64,000 bases of DNA from Phlebopus portentosus (Eukaryota > Basidiomycota > Agaricomycetes > Boletales > Boletinellaceae). A model generated the notes under the pieces. It ran no database searches and was not told where the DNA came from. It saw nothing but the letters and a program-made list of their open reading frames with translations. The stretch lies in NCBI GenBank assembly GCA_037892935.1, contig JAYXKI010000007.1, positions 62,001 through 126,000 of the forward strand, given 5' to 3'. Position numbers and translations under genes: made by a program. Position 1 is the stretch's first letter. Every line of letters begins with the position of its first letter. Positions 9,001 to 20,432 of this stretch are shown here, piece after piece.

Positions 9001-9842
9001 AACTAGAACAATACCTGCGGCTATACGTCAACCATCGGCAGTCGGACTGGGCGGACTGGCTGGCTCTCGCAGAATTCGCATACAACAATCGTGAACATTC
9101 AGCGACGAAGCTATCTCCCTTCTTCGTCAATACGGGAATGCACCCCTTAGACTTCACGGGAGTTGGGACGGCATCATCGAACCTGTCAGCAGAAGAATTT
9201 GCCAAACATGTCAAGGAGGTGCACGAACTCGCTCAAGGTAACCTAACCCAAGCAAACGAAGACATGAAGCGTTTCTACGACCGCCATGCTGGGAAGTCCA
9301 TTACCTATGAGGCAGGGCAGAAAGTCTTCTTAGATGGACGAAATATCAAGACAATCCGACCGACAAAGAAGATGGATGATAAGTGGTTCGGTCCCTTCGA
9401 GGTAGTGGAAAAGGTTGGCGCAAGCGCATACAGACTCAAACTACCGAAGACCTGGAGGAAGGTCCATCCAGTTTTCAATGAGATCTTGCTCAAACCAGCC
9501 GTCCAACCGTCCTTTGAATCGCAGAAGAAACCACCTCCACCACCGCCAGTGATCATTGATGAGCAGGAAGAGTACGAGGTTGAAGAAATACTCGACTCGC
9601 GTCTGCATCGAGGCAAGCTCCAATTCCTGGTCAAGTGGGTTGGATATGAGGAAGCGACTTGGCAGCCAGAATCCGACGTCAAGGATAATGCGCAGGAGTC
9701 AATCCAAGAATTCTACCGCAAACATCCTGGAGCTCCAAGGAAGTTAACAATACCTCGACAAAGCCTGCGAGCGCTGTACAAGTTCACGTCCTCAGAAGGC
9801 TTATGTGGTTGGTCGGGACGCCCAACCTTGAAGGGGGGGTGA
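6018..9842 (+). CDS. pol: Pol polyprotein of copy C (PR-RT-RNaseH-IN-chromodomain)
   Basis: Enzymes for reverse transcription and integration. Counting from TTG 6018: aspartic protease with DSG at 163-165; reverse transcriptase with KLDV motif A and YLDD at 479-482; RNase H with an Asp in EADASD at 627; integrase with an HHCC zinc finger (H823 onward, CDRCQRTK), a DD35E core (D894, D954, E990) and a GPF/Y module; chromodomain at about 1186-1240 (YEVEEIL...LVKWVGY...TWQPESDV). The chromodomain probably steers integration to marked chromatin. There is no AUG; the frame is open back through the gag stop, consistent with -1 frameshift expression as Gag-Pol. The stop TGA directly abuts the 3' LTR. 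Confidence 0.95.
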   Translation: MDLLKYNRPIVQYQDANTSDGFILRKILTDVLPDESEDDNDDFEVYEDLFVRRTDAQAGELRKEERNQTAIKNEVVAEAPYRENVVAQANVTEAVWDVVGRRAAEVWREGIVDADQFVRRAGGKELDAFVSIVHPKVAGDDEVDLSNPLLEEENFIDAHALIDSGCTGSCIDEGFVKRYGFPTQRYIRPRPVFNADGTSNEAGLIKEYVVVRMFFGKHEEEIRLAVTSLASSNIFLGHDWLTKHNPEIDWRLGTVKFTRCPDECESPLSSEEIDEEFVRNVRMKEAAKWPPYLEEYADVFSEESFERLPNHRTWDHAIDLKPDFKPSDCKVYPLSPKEQEAMREFIEENLASGRIRQSKSPMASPFFFIKKEDGSLRAIQDYRKLNEGTVKNKYPLPLINELIDKVKDARYITKLDVRWGYYNIRIREGDEWKAAFRTNLGLFEPTVMFFGLCNAPATFQGFMNDIFRELIHEGIVIIYLDDILIFSNDLEEHRRHTKRVFEILRQNGLFLKPQKCEFEVDTVKYLGHIIGNGEVRMDPKKTAAVQDWPVPGNAHELQQFLGLGNWLRRFVKDYSSVVKPLTTLTGKVEWKWGENEQAAFEELKRRLSSPPVLAIPNNEDPFRVEADASDFATGGVLLQKQDDKWKVIAYRSSTFLEAERNYEIYDKEMLAIVQALKEWRQYLQGASQPFEVWTDHANLTYFRSPQKLNRRQARWRLDLAEFDFTLVHKPGKTLGKADLLSRRADYDKGERDNENVTFIKKEWLVRGMVQTSREVLVEKVVEAQRQEDEGARPKDVEKRGDMWRKGRRLYVPASIREDVMKEHHDSTLAGHPGATKTIQLIARRYWWPRMSADVRVYVQGCDRCQRTKALRTTRAKVLHPNEVPEAPWQIVTVDLIGELPESSGFNAICVVVDRFSKQIHAIPTTTKLTAEGMARIYRDHVFRLHGLPRKIIHDRGVQFDAKMMKELYKLLHIEGNPSTAYHPQTDGQTERVNQELEQYLRLYVNHRQSDWADWLALAEFAYNNREHSATKLSPFFVNTGMHPLDFTGVGTASSNLSAEEFAKHVKEVHELAQGNLTQANEDMKRFYDRHAGKSITYEAGQKVFLDGRNIKTIRPTKKMDDKWFGPFEVVEKVGASAYRLKLPKTWRKVHPVFNEILLKPAVQPSFESQKKPPPPPPVIIDEQEEYEVEEILDSRLHRGKLQFLVKWVGYEEATWQPESDVKDNAQESIQEFYRKHPGAPRKLTIPRQSLRALYKFTSSEGLCGWSGRPTLKGG
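9829..9842 (+). other. Polypurine tract
   Basis: TGAAGGGGGGGTGA sits immediately upstream of the 3' LTR and overlaps the pol stop codon. It is the expected primer for plus-strand DNA synthesis. Confidence 0.8.
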
Positions 9843-10300
9843 TGTAAGGACTTGAACATTTTCCTTTTCTTTTCTGACGTCATCATTTATTTTAATATTC
9901 TTTTTCTTTTCTTTTATTTTTCTTATGCGCTTACTCATCCTTTTGCCGGAACTTTCCACAATGTTCTATCACGCTCACTAATCATCCCATTCCTTGTCAT
10001 GTGACTTCCTATTAGAGTAGACCTTTCCCGCGCTCAAAGTCTATATAAGTAGATAGTTTGACTCTTTCGTTCCTTGTCTTTCTATTCTACTTACCTTCAC
10101 TGCGACCTAGGTATCTACTCTTGTATTATTAGTTTGCTGAATTCTACTTACCTTCACTGCGACCTAGCGTTCGACGGTCTGGACTTAAGCCTCGTCTTAG
10201 CTGTCTTGACCTGAGCGACGTGTTTGGGATTATCTCATTCGCGCTTGTTTGTTGTTGTGTTGGCCTGCCTCGACTCAGTCCTTGAGCCGTCCGCCTAACA
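9843..10300 (+). repeat. 3' LTR of copy C
   Basis: 458 bp with no difference seen from the 5' LTR at 3648-4105. It is followed by the target duplication GGTAC at 10301-10305, after which B's gag continues. Confidence 0.95.
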
Positions 10301-10305
10301 GGTAC

Positions 10306-11625
10306 TCCCAGAGGGAAGGAAGGTCCATCCACTGGAGAGTGAAACAAGAAGACGACGTAGACGAGCCCTCACCTCCTACTCCGACGCAACCAACGGCCCC
10401 CTTACCAGAACCATCGGGTTCGACCACTCAAGCGTTGGCCCCCACTGTCGAGCCTTCTCCGGCATTTGGAAAGTTCTGAGAACCAGCGCCGCTTATACCG
10501 AGTGAAGAAGACGAAGAAGAAGAAGAAGAACACGAGATGTCATTATCGAAGGAAGCAATGACTGATCTCGCGACGGCAGTCGCACTAGCGCTCCAAGCTG
10601 CAGGCGAAGGTGCGAACCAAGGATCAAAGATGTCGAAGAAGGTCCACGTCGCCAAACCAAGAGACTTTGATGGTGAACACGATTATGTGGACTTCAAGCG
10701 AGAGCTGCACCTCTACATCTACGCATCTGAGTCAGAGTTCAGGACGAACAAGAGTAAGATTATGTTCGCCCTGTCGTACATGAAGAGTGGTGCTGCGGCT
10801 CGCTGGGCAGAGAGTTACACCAGTGGAGCAGTCGATGCAGACGGCAACCTGACGTTCACGGATGCCTGGGACGCCTTCTTAAAGAAGCTGGACACTTTGT
10901 TCGATGACCCTGCCAGATCCCAAAAGGCCTTCGAACGACTAGATGCAATGTACCAAGGAGACCTCAACGCCGACGAGTTTTTCAACAAGTTTGACATTTG
11001 TCGAGTGGATGCTGGCCTAGCAACAGAGGCACACGACGAATGGTTGATGAGTCGCCTGAAGAGGGCGCTAAACCCGAAGGTTGTGGAAGGGGTCATGAGA
11101 TTGCCCAATGAACCGACGTCGTATGAAGAGTTCAAGAAAGCCGCCGTCAAGGTCGACAGGGTCGAGCGCCAAATCAGGGACCTGATGGCTGAACGTCGGA
11201 GAAAGACAATTAGTTCGACAGCGATGAAACCAACTCCGACACCACCAATGAGACGTTTTATGCCGCCTCAACAAGCAGCCCGTCCTTTCGTACCCCCCGC
11301 TCAAGATCGTCGTGATGCTACAGGAGTAACGTATGGAGGCTTAGGACAACCCATGGAGGTGATGATGAACCAGGCGCGTCGTACATGTGCTTGTTACAAG
11401 TGTGGTCAGGTGGGCCATTACATCAGAGACTGCCCACGAGGTCGTGAAGCAATACGTGCCATCATCGCAGCCTTCGTCCCAGCAGACAGAAAGGCGCTCT
11501 TCGAGGAACTCGGCCAAGCAAAGGAATCCTCCTTCGAAGAGGATGACGACGTCGATGTACGAGCGGTACCTGCTGAGCTGGAAGAACTCATAGAAGGCGA
11601 GGGTTTTCCAGAAGACCAGGCGTAG
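10306..11625 (+). pseudogene. gag: Gag of copy B, continuation after copy C
   Basis: Rejoins the frame interrupted at 3647. A TGA at 10477-10479 (CGA to TGA at a CpG) breaks the N-terminal extension. From the first AUG at 10537 the frame is open for 362 codons with the gag domain and zinc knuckle (CYKCGQVGHYIRDC), so an AUG-initiated Gag would be intact. The GGGTTTT heptamer near the stop is present. Confidence 0.85.
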
Positions 11626-11666
11626 ACGTCGGAACGACTGGTCGGTCTCCTAAAGGACTCTTTTCG

Positions 11667-14600
11667 TTGGACTCGTTAAAATATAATTGTCCTGTTGTAC
11701 AATATCAAGATGCGAATACCAGTGACGGTTTTATCCTTCGAAAGATCCTTACCGACGTACTGCCAGATGAATCTGAAGATGACAACGATGACTTCGAAGT
11801 CTATGAAGATTTATTTGTCAGAAGAACAGATGCGCAAGCAGGCGAATTGAGTGAGGAAGAGCGGAATCAAACCGCTATAAAAAATGAGGTTGTGGCGGAA
11901 GCACCTTACCGCGAGAACGTTGTTGCTCAGGCGAACGTCACTGAAGCAGTGTGGGATGTAGTAGGCAGACGCGCGGCTGAGGTATGGCGCGAGGGCATTG
12001 TGGACGCAGATCAGTTCGTGCGACGGGTGGGAGGAAAGGAGTTAGACGCCTTTGTTAGCATCGTACACCCAAAAGTAGCAGGTGATGACGAAGTAGACTT
12101 GTCGAACCCCCTACTCGAAGAGGAAAACTTCATTGATGCTCATGCACTGATCGACTCAGGGTGCACGGGCTCATGCATCGACAAAGGTTTTGTCAAACGG
12201 TATGGTTTCCCCACCCAAAGGTACATTCGGCCTAGACCAGTCTTCAATGCTGACGGAACAAGCAACGAGGCTGGATTGATCAAGGAATACGTAGTCGTAC
12301 GAATGTTCTTTGGGAAACACGAGGAAGAGATTCGACTGGCAGTGACATCCTTAGTGTCAAGCAACATCTTCCTCGGACATGACTGGTTGACGAAGCATAA
12401 TCCTGAGATTGATTGGAGGTCAGGAACAGTTAAGTTCACCCGTTGCCCTGATGAATGTGAGTCGCCACTGTCGAGCGAGGAGATAGATGAAGAGTTTGTG
12501 AGGAATGTGCGGATGAAGGAAGCGGCAAAATGGCCACCTTACCTGGAGGAATACGCCGACGTCTTTAGTGAGGAATCGTTCGAACGCTTACCAAACCACC
12601 AAACGTGGGACCACGCTATTGACCTGAAACCGGATTTCAAACCCAGCGACTGCAAGGTTTACCCGTTATCGCCAAAAGAACAAGAAGCGATGAGGGAGTT
12701 CATTGAGGAAAACCTAGCGTCAGGACGTATCCGACAGTCGAAGTCTCCAATGGCGTCACCATTCTTTTTATCAAGAAAGAGGATGGGAGCTTACGAGCAA
12801 TCCAAGACTATCGAAAGCTCAATGAAGGAACAGTCAAGAACAAATACCCGTTGCCACTGATAAATGAGCTCATCGACAAGGTTAAGGATGCAAGGTACAT
12901 CACGAAGCTCGACGTTCGTTGGGGATACTACAACATCCGGATTCGCGAGGGAGACGAGTGGAAGGCAGCGTTCTGGACAAATCTAGGCTTATTCGAACCC
13001 ACAGTCATGTTCTTCGGCTTGTGTAATGCGCCAGCGACGTTCCAAGGCTTTATGAATGACATCTTTCGGGAGCTAATTCATGAGGGTATCGTCATCATTT
13101 ACCTCGATGACATTCTTATCTTCTCGAATGATCTAGAAGAACACCGCAGACGCACCAAACGAGTCTTTGAGATCCTTCGCCAAAACGGACTTTTCCTAAA
13201 GCCGCAGAAGTGCGAGTTCGAAGTTGATACAGTCAAGTACCTCGGGCACATTATTGGCAATGGCGAAGTTCGAATGGATCCCAAGAAGACGGCGGCAGTA
13301 CAGGACTGGCCAGTTCCAAGGAACGTCCACGAACTGCAACAATTCCTGGGATTAGGAAATTGGTTGCGACGTTTTGTTAAGGACTACAGTTCGGTCGTCA
13401 AACCCTTGACTACCCTAATGGGTAAGGTGGAATGGAGATGGGGCGAAGATGAGCAGGCAGCGTTTGAGGAATTGAAGCGTCGTTTGAGTAGTCCTCCCGT
13501 GTTAGCGATACCCAACAACGAGGACCCTTTCCGTGTAGAAGCGGATGCGTCGGACTTTGCGACTGGTGGAGTCCTTCTCCAGAAACAAGACGGTAAATGG
13601 AAGGCGATCGCTTATCGGTCGTCAACATTCCTAGAGGCAGAGCGAAACTATGAGATTTACGACAAGGAAATGCTCGCCATCGTTCAAGCCCTAAAGGAAT
13701 GGCGACAATATCTCCAGGGAGCTAGCCAACCTTTTGAGGTATGGACAGACCATGCAAATCTAACGTACTTCCGATCGCCGCAGAAGTTAAATCGTCGACA
13801 AGCTCGTTGGCGACTCGATTTAGCTGAGTTCGATTTCACGCTAGTCCATAAACCCGGAAAGACGTTGGGAAAAGCTGATCTGTTGTCACGCCGGGCGGAT
13901 TATGACAAGGGCGAGCGCGATAATGAGAACGTGACTTTCATCAAGAAGGAATGGCTGGTTAGAGGAATGGTTCAGACGTCAAGAGAAGTACTCGTTGAAA
14001 AGGTCGTGGAAGCGCAGAGACAAGAGGACGAGGGAGTGAGGCCGAAGGACGTCGAGAAGAGAGGGGACATGTGGAGAAAGGGCCGCCGACTATATGTACC
14101 AGCGAGCATCAGAGAGGACGTCATGAAGGAACACCATGACTCGACCCTGGCAGGACATCCAGGAGCAACAAAGACGATCCAGCTGATAGCACGCAGGTAC
14201 TGGTGGCCGAGGATGAGTGCAGATGTGCGGGTGTACGTGCGGGGGTGTGATCGTTGTCAGCGGACGAAGGCTCTAAGGACAATGAGAGCAAAGGTTTTGC
14301 ACCCTAATGAGGTGCCGGAGGCGCCATGGCAGATTGTCACGGTCGACCTAATCGGAGAGTTGCCAGAATCAAATGGGTTCAATGCGATTTGCGTAGTGGT
14401 CGATCGCTTTAGCAAACAAATCCATGCAATTCCAACAACGACAAAGTTATCGGCGGAAGGCATGGCTAGGATCTACAGAGACCACGTCTTCCGATTACAC
14501 GGACTACCACGGAAGATCATTCATGACCGAGGGGTGCAATTCGACGCAAAGATGATGAAGGAGTTGTACAAGCTCCTCCACATTGAAGGCAACCCATCAA

Positions 14601-15490
14601 CAGCGTATCACCCACAAACTGACGGACAGACAGAGCGGGTTAATCAGGAACTAGAACAGTACCTGCGGCTATACGTCAACCATCGGCAGTCGGACTGGGC
14701 GGACTGGCTGGCTCTCGCAGAATTCGCATACAACAATCGTGAACATTCAGCGACGAAGCTATCTCCCTTCTTCGTCAATACGGGAATGCACCCCTTAGAC
14801 TTCACGGGGGTTGGAACGGCATCATCGAACCTGTCAGCAGAAGAATTTGCCAAACATGTCAAGGAGGTGCACGAACTCGCTCAAGGTAACCTAACCCAAG
14901 CAAATGAAGACATGAAGCGTTTCTACGACCGCCATGCTGGGAAGTCCATTACCTATGAGGCAGGGCAGAAAGTCTTCTTAGATGGACGAAATATCAAGAC
15001 GATCCGACCGACGAAGAAGATGGATGATAAATGGTTTGGTCCCTTCGAGGTAGTGGAAAAGGTTGGCGCAAGCGCATACAGACTCAAACTACCGAAGACC
15101 TGGAAGAAGGTCCATCCAGTTTTCAATGAGATCTTGCTCAAACCAGCTGTCCAACCATCCTTTGAATCGCAGAAGAAACCACCTCCACCACCGCCAGTGA
15201 TCATTGATGAGCAGGAAGAGTACGAGGTTGAAGAAATACTCGACTCGCGTCTGCATCGAGGCAAGCTCCAATTCTTGGTCAAGTGGGTTGGATATGAGGA
15301 AGCGACTTGGCAGCCAGAATCCGACGTCAAGGATAATGCGCAGGAGTCAATTCAAGAATTCTACCGCAAACATCCTGGAGCTCCAAGGAAGTTAATGATA
15401 CCTCGACAAAGCCTGCGAGCGCTGTACAAGTTCACGTCCTCAGAAGGCTTATGTGGTTGGTCGGGACGCCCAACCTTGAAGGGGGGGTGA
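11667..15490 (+). pseudogene. pol: Pol of copy B, frameshifted in RT
   Basis: Same domain order as copy C. A 1-nt deletion in the T-rich run at about 12765-12769 (ATTCTTTTTATC for ATTCTTCTTTATC) shifts the frame at the start of RT, just after SPMASPFF. The second part, open from 12851 to 15490, carries RT motif A onward, RNase H, integrase and an intact chromodomain. Because the LTR that follows resembles copy A's rather than the LTR at 2691, the 3' part of this pol may derive from A by recombination. Confidence 0.85.
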
Positions 15491-15948
15491 TGTAAGGACT
15501 CGAACATTTTCCTTTTCTTTTCTGACGTCACCATTTATTTTAATATTCTTTTTCTTTTCTTTTATTTTTCTTATGCGCTTATTCATCCTTTTGCCGGAAC
15601 ATTCCACAATGTTCTATCACGCTTACTAATTATCCCATTCCTTGTCATGTGACTTCCCATTAGGGTAGACCTTTCCCACGCCCAAAGTCTATATAAGTAG
15701 ATAGTTTGACTCTTTCATTCCTTGTCTTTCTATTCTACTTACCTTCACTGCGACCTAGGTATCTACTCTTGTATTATTAGTTTGCTGAATTCTACTTACC
15801 TTCACTGCGACCTAGCGTTCGACGGTCTGGACTTAAGCCTCGTCTTAGCTGTCTTGACCTGAGCGACGTGTTTGGGATTATCTCATTCACGCTTGTTTGT
15901 TGTTATGTTGGCCTGCCTCGACTCAGTCCTTGAGCCGTCCGCCTAACA
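15491..15948 (+). repeat. 3' LTR closing the A/B block
   Basis: 458-bp LTR preceded by a GGGGGGGTGA purine tract. It carries the same private variants as the partial LTR at 1-390, so it is best read as the 3' LTR of copy A. The flank after it (TTGAG...) is RT sequence of copy D, which would be A's insertion target. Confidence 0.85.
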
Positions 15949-18311
15949 TTGAGATCCTTCACCAAAACGGACTTTTCCTAAAGCCGCAGAAGTGCGAGTT
16001 CGAAGTCGACACAGTCAAGTACCTCGGGCACATCATTGGTAATGGCGAAGTTCAAATGGATCCCAAGAAGACGGCAGCAGTACAGGACTGGCCAATTCCA
16101 AGGAACGTCCATGAACTGCAACAATTTCTGGGATTAGGAAATTGGCTGCGACGTTTCGTTAAGGACTACAGTTCGGTCGTCAAACCCTTGACTACGCTGA
16201 TGGGTAGGGTGGAATGGAAGTGGGGAGAGGAGGAAAAATGGGCGTTCAAAGAGTTGAAGGGTCGGTTGAGTAGTCCCCCGGTTCTAGCCATCCCGAACGA
16301 GGAGGGTCCTTTCTAGGTCGAAGCAGATGCGTCGGACTTTGCGTCTGGAGGAGTACTCCTTCAAAAACAAGACGACAAGTGGAAGGTGATAGCCTATCGA
16401 TCGTCGACCTTCTTGGAGGCCGAACGAAATTACGAGATCTATGACAAAGAAATGCTTGCAATCATTCAAGCTCTTAAGGAATGGTGATAATACCTCCAAG
16501 GAGCTAAGAGACCCTTCGAAGTATGGACCGATCACGCAAACTTGACGTATTTCCGATCGCCTCAAAAGTTGAATCGTCGACAAGCTCGTTGGCGACTCGA
16601 TTTAGCCGAATTCGACTTCACGTTAGTACACAAGCCAGGGAAGACGTTGGGCAAGGCTGACATATTGTCGCGGCGGGCGGACAACAACAAGGGCGAATGG
16701 GATAATGAGGACGTCATGTTCATCAGAGATGAATGGCTGGTCAGAGGAGCAGTGGAGACATCAAGAGATGTATTGATTGAGAAGATTCGAAAAGTACAAA
16801 CAGAGTTGAATGAGGAAGAGAGACCGACGAACTTAGTGTTCGCAGATGGGTTGTGGAAAAAGGAGGTGACGGTTAAGCTCTCGATGACGAAAACAAAGAA
16901 GTTTCAAAACATTTTCGTACCAACGAGCGTGAGGGAGGAAGTGATGAGAGAGTGTCACGACTCGACGTTGGCAGGCCACCCAGGAGCGAACAAGACCGTT
17001 GCACTAGCGAACAGAAGTTTCTGGTGGCCTAACATGTATGTCGATGTCAGGAATTACGTGCGAGGATGCGATTGTTGTCAGCGAACGAAGGCCCTCAGAA
17101 CAACAAGGGCAAAGGTTTTGCACCCTAACGAGGTACCGGAGGCGCCATGGCAAGTTGTCACGGTCGACCTGATCGGAGAGTTACCAGAGTCAAATGGATT
17201 TAACACGATTTGTGTGGTAGTCGATCGCTTCAGCAAACAAATACATGCGATACCAACGACGACAAAATTGACGGCAGAGGGTATGGCCAGAATTTACAGG
17301 GACCATGTCTTCCAGTTGCATGGCTTACCTCGAAAGATCATCCATGACCGAGGAGTACAGTTCGATGCGAAGATGATGAGGGAGTTGTACAAACTCCTTC
17401 ACATTGAAGGCAATCTATCAATGGCATACCACCCTCAAACAGACGGGCAGATGGAACGAGTTAATCAAGAACTTGAACAGTACCTTCAACTATACGTCAA
17501 TCATCAATAATCAGACTGGGTGGAATGGTTAGCTCTTGCAGAGTTTGCGCACAACAATCGCGAACATTCGGCGACCAAACTATCACCCTTCTTCGTCAAC
17601 ACGGGACAACACCCTTCAGGCTTTACGGGCGTTGGAATGACTTCATCCAATCTATCGGCAGAAGAGTTTGCTAAACATGTCAAGAGAATACATGAACTCA
17701 CTCAGGCCAACCTGACCCAGGCCAATGAAGACATGAAGCGCTTTTATGATCGTCATGCTGGAAAGTCGGTAGTATATGAGAAGGGACAAAAGGTCTTCTT
17801 GGATGGTCGAAACATTAAGATGATCCGACCGACGAAGAAGATGGACGACAAATGGTTTGGCCCATTCGAGGTTATGGAAAAGGTGGGCGCGAGCGCGTAT
17901 AAGCTAAAAATCCCAAAGACATGGAAACACATTTATCCCGTCTTTAACGAGATCCTGCTCAAACCGGCCGTTCAACCGTCTTTCGAATCACAAAAGAAGC
18001 CGCCTCCACCCCCGCCAGTGATCATTGACGAACAGGAAGAGTACGAGGTTGAAGAAATACTCGACTCACATCTACATCGAGGAAGGCTCCAATTCTTGGT
18101 CAAGTGGGTTGGATATGAGGAAGCGACATGGCAGCCGGAATCCGACGTCAAAGATAATGCACAGGAATCAATTCAAGAATTCTATCGCAAACATCCTGGA
18201 GCTCCACGAAAATTAACAATACCTCGACAAAGCATGTGAGCACTGTATAGGTTCACGTCGTCAGAAGGATTATGTGGTTGGTCGGGACGCCCAACCTTGA
18301 GAGGGGGGTGA
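15949..18311 (+). pseudogene. pol: Pol 3' part of copy D (second LTR subtype)
   Basis: Begins inside RT just after YLDD (EILHQNGLFLKPQKCEF) and runs through RNase H, integrase and chromodomain to a purine tract. Sequence and LTR define a second subtype, shared with copy G. In-frame stops occur near 16314 (CGG to TAG), 16485 (CGACAA to TGATAA), 17508 (CGGCAG to CAATAA) and 18237 (CGA to TGA). All are C-to-T or G-to-A changes, mostly at CpG. The 5' half is absent because the A/B block is inserted at its left edge. Confidence 0.9.
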
Positions 18312-18763
18312 TGTAAGGACTCGAACATTTTCCTTTTCTTTTCTTATGTCATCATTCATTTAATTTACCATTCCTTTATATTCCTCATCTATCCTTACTA
18401 ATTCCATTCACTCCGTCATGGCTTACTCATCTTCAGTCATCGACCATGACTAAATCTGATCTTTCCAATTAAGACGCTCATTAATCACTCCACTCCTTCA
18501 TCATGTGATTCCTCATTAGAGTAGACCTTTCTCGCGCTTGAAGTATATATAAGTAGATAGTTTGACTCTTTCGTTCCTTGTCTTTCTATTCTACTTACCT
18601 TCACTGCGACATAGGTATCTACTCTTGTATTATTAGTTTACTGAATTCTACTTACCTTCACTGCGACATAGCGTGCGTATAGCCCGGCAACTCGTGTTAG
18701 CCAGTTGTTTGTTGTTGTGTTGGCCACCTCGAGATCGACGCCCATTAGTCTCGCCGCCTAACA
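18312..18763 (+). repeat. 3' LTR of copy D
   Basis: 452 bp, TGTAAGGACTC...GCCTAACA. The U3 is largely different from the copy C type (ACTCCGTCATGGCTTACTC region). The U5 carries CGTGCGTATAGCCC instead of CGTTCGACGGTC. The TATATAAG box and the GTCTTTCTATT RNA start are conserved. It abuts T1 coding sequence at 18764. Confidence 0.9.
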
Positions 18764-19123
18764 CTCATTGGTCATGTGAAATATGTCAAGTTGCAACAGT
18801 TCTTTGTCATAATCTTCCTCATAGATATAGGTCAGATCATAATCAGCAGTTCTTCAGCTCCTCCCTGGAAGCTCAGCCTCTACATCATTCTGCTATAACT
18901 TGTTAGCCATGTACCAGTAGATGAGCCTATCAACACTACCTCAGGTTCAACATTGTTCTTATCCTCAATAATCTATTTGCTCTTCTTTGGTCTCTCTCGT
19001 TTCCGTGCTATATTTGTCTTATTGACTGCTGCGTCTTGAAGGTGCATCGAAGGCCTCCTTGTTCGTAGTTCCCCTAGGAGTTGAGGAGACTACCACTTTT
19101 TTGGGAGTAGTTCTCCTCATCAT
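18764..19123 (-). pseudogene. T1 gene2 (AT-hook/SAM-like protein), 5' remnant
   Basis: Starts ATGATGAGGAGAACTACTCCC 110 bp after the transposase stop. The first exon ends in a TAA. Past another stop a second segment (EEDYDKELLQLDIFHMTNE, read on the minus strand) matches the T4 gene (EEPYDEEPSQLDIARMANDD). It keeps a basic RKRERPKKSK patch where T2 has its AT-hook. The remainder is missing beyond the LTR at 18763. Confidence 0.6.
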
Positions 19124-19232
19124 AGGAGATGAAAAAAGTTATGATGTGGCAAGAGAAAAGGAGCATTTTACATACATATTACTGGCCTTACTTATTATAC
19201 CTATCCTGGCCATACAAATCTAATGTTCAAAT

Positions 19233-20432
19233 TATATAAACACTGGCACATCATATCCACAGTGGCAGAAGAATGAATAGCTATCCACAGAGCTGATACA
19301 ATATACCTGAACATAGAGTTGCTCAATAATCGAGGCATTATCCTGATTCCAAGGCCTCTGCCTTTTGAGCCTAGATTTCAACATAAAAAATGCAGGCTCG
19401 ATTGGATTATAGTCAGGAGAATAAGGAGGAAGAAACTCCAGTCTGACACCTCTATGTGATGGTCAGTACATGCTGCTCTCAGTATCTCTTATATAAGACT
19501 GACCATGATTCAATAAGTTCTTGAATCTGAGGGGCTTTATGTATCAGGCAGTTATCCATCACGATAATGGACCAAGGAGCAGAGAAGGGATTCATTTTGT
19601 CCAATGGACTGGCAATGAATTCCATGAACAACCATGTATTGAAGGCACCCTCCACGACAGAGCAATTGATCATACCATCGAGACTGATAGCTGACAGGAC
19701 AGAGAAGCTGAGCAGAATGTATCAGAAAATTACACTGAGTTGCAAAAGTTATATTCACTATTTACCCCTGTTGAAGAACTGTTTTTGACAAGCACAGAGA
19801 CCCTCAAGAGCCCAAGCAGTATCACAGAGAAAAGTCCGTCAATCACAAGCACTCTCATCAACAAACACTGACTGTTCTGCTGCATACTACGAATCTATAT
19901 ATGAAACATACTGCATACGAAGGGTCTCACTTTACTCAACAGCCCTCTTTGATATTTAGATGACCAGGATTTGATTAATTGCACAGAATGCATAGGGAAG
20001 CAAAGAGATGATTACCTTCTTTAATCTGAAGCCGGTGCACAGCAAAGTCCTGCATATAGTTGAGTCCAAAACTTTCTTTCCCTATATTTCCTGCAGAAGC
20101 TTCTTCAGCTCGTCAATATAGCAGTTATTACGATTGCCCAATGACCCACAGAGGAACTAGACAGTGTCAGCCAATAGACAACTAGTATTGGATTAGGTAT
20201 ATGGCAAACCTAGGTATGGTCATAATTGAGGGCCCTTAGTCCTCTATGAAAACTAAGACTTTGTGTAGCAACAGTCCTGTTGCACTTGAATTCCTGTATT
20301 ACCCAGAAAACTATTGCTCTCGAAAGCTCAGTCAAAGCTGCAATCTCAGACACGCTAAACTTCTTGTTCATGGTGACAATGCATTCTTGTAGGTCATTGA
20401 AAAGTCTTCTGCTGCACTGTTGATAAGACATA
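19233..20432 (-). pseudogene. T1 DDE transposase, decayed
   Basis: Tc1/mariner-type transposase with the same multi-exon layout as the T4 copy. Recognisable parts are an N-terminal HTH (RRLFNDLQECIVTMNKKFS...), a second HTH (NCYIDELKKLLQE), the first catalytic Asp (VFVDESACD), the second (VMDNCLIHKAP) and the final Glu in PPYSPDYNPIEPAF. In-frame stops (QEI-TAG in the second HTH, CD-TGA-RTF after the first Asp, the latter a CGA-to-TGA) show it is dead. It ends DVPVFI-TAA at 19233. Confidence 0.75.

Larger units (their letters stand above)
3648..10300 (+). mobile_element. Ty3/gypsy chromovirus copy C, full length and apparently intact
   Basis: A 6653-bp element with 458-bp LTRs in which I saw no difference on reading, flanked by the 5-bp target duplication GGTAC (3643-3647 and 10301-10305). 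It has open gag and pol, a self-primer site, a purine tract and a C-terminal chromodomain. Domain order PR-RT-RH-IN-chromodomain places it in the Ty3/gypsy chromoviruses. The like LTRs and absence of CpG decay mark it as the youngest insertion here. It sits in the gag of copy B. Confidence 0.95.

Noticed and set aside
9305..9682. Long antisense open frames opposite pol (125 aa and similar, repeated in every copy)
   Set aside because: They mirror the codon bias of pol on the other strand and follow its conservation; no start context or domain supports them.
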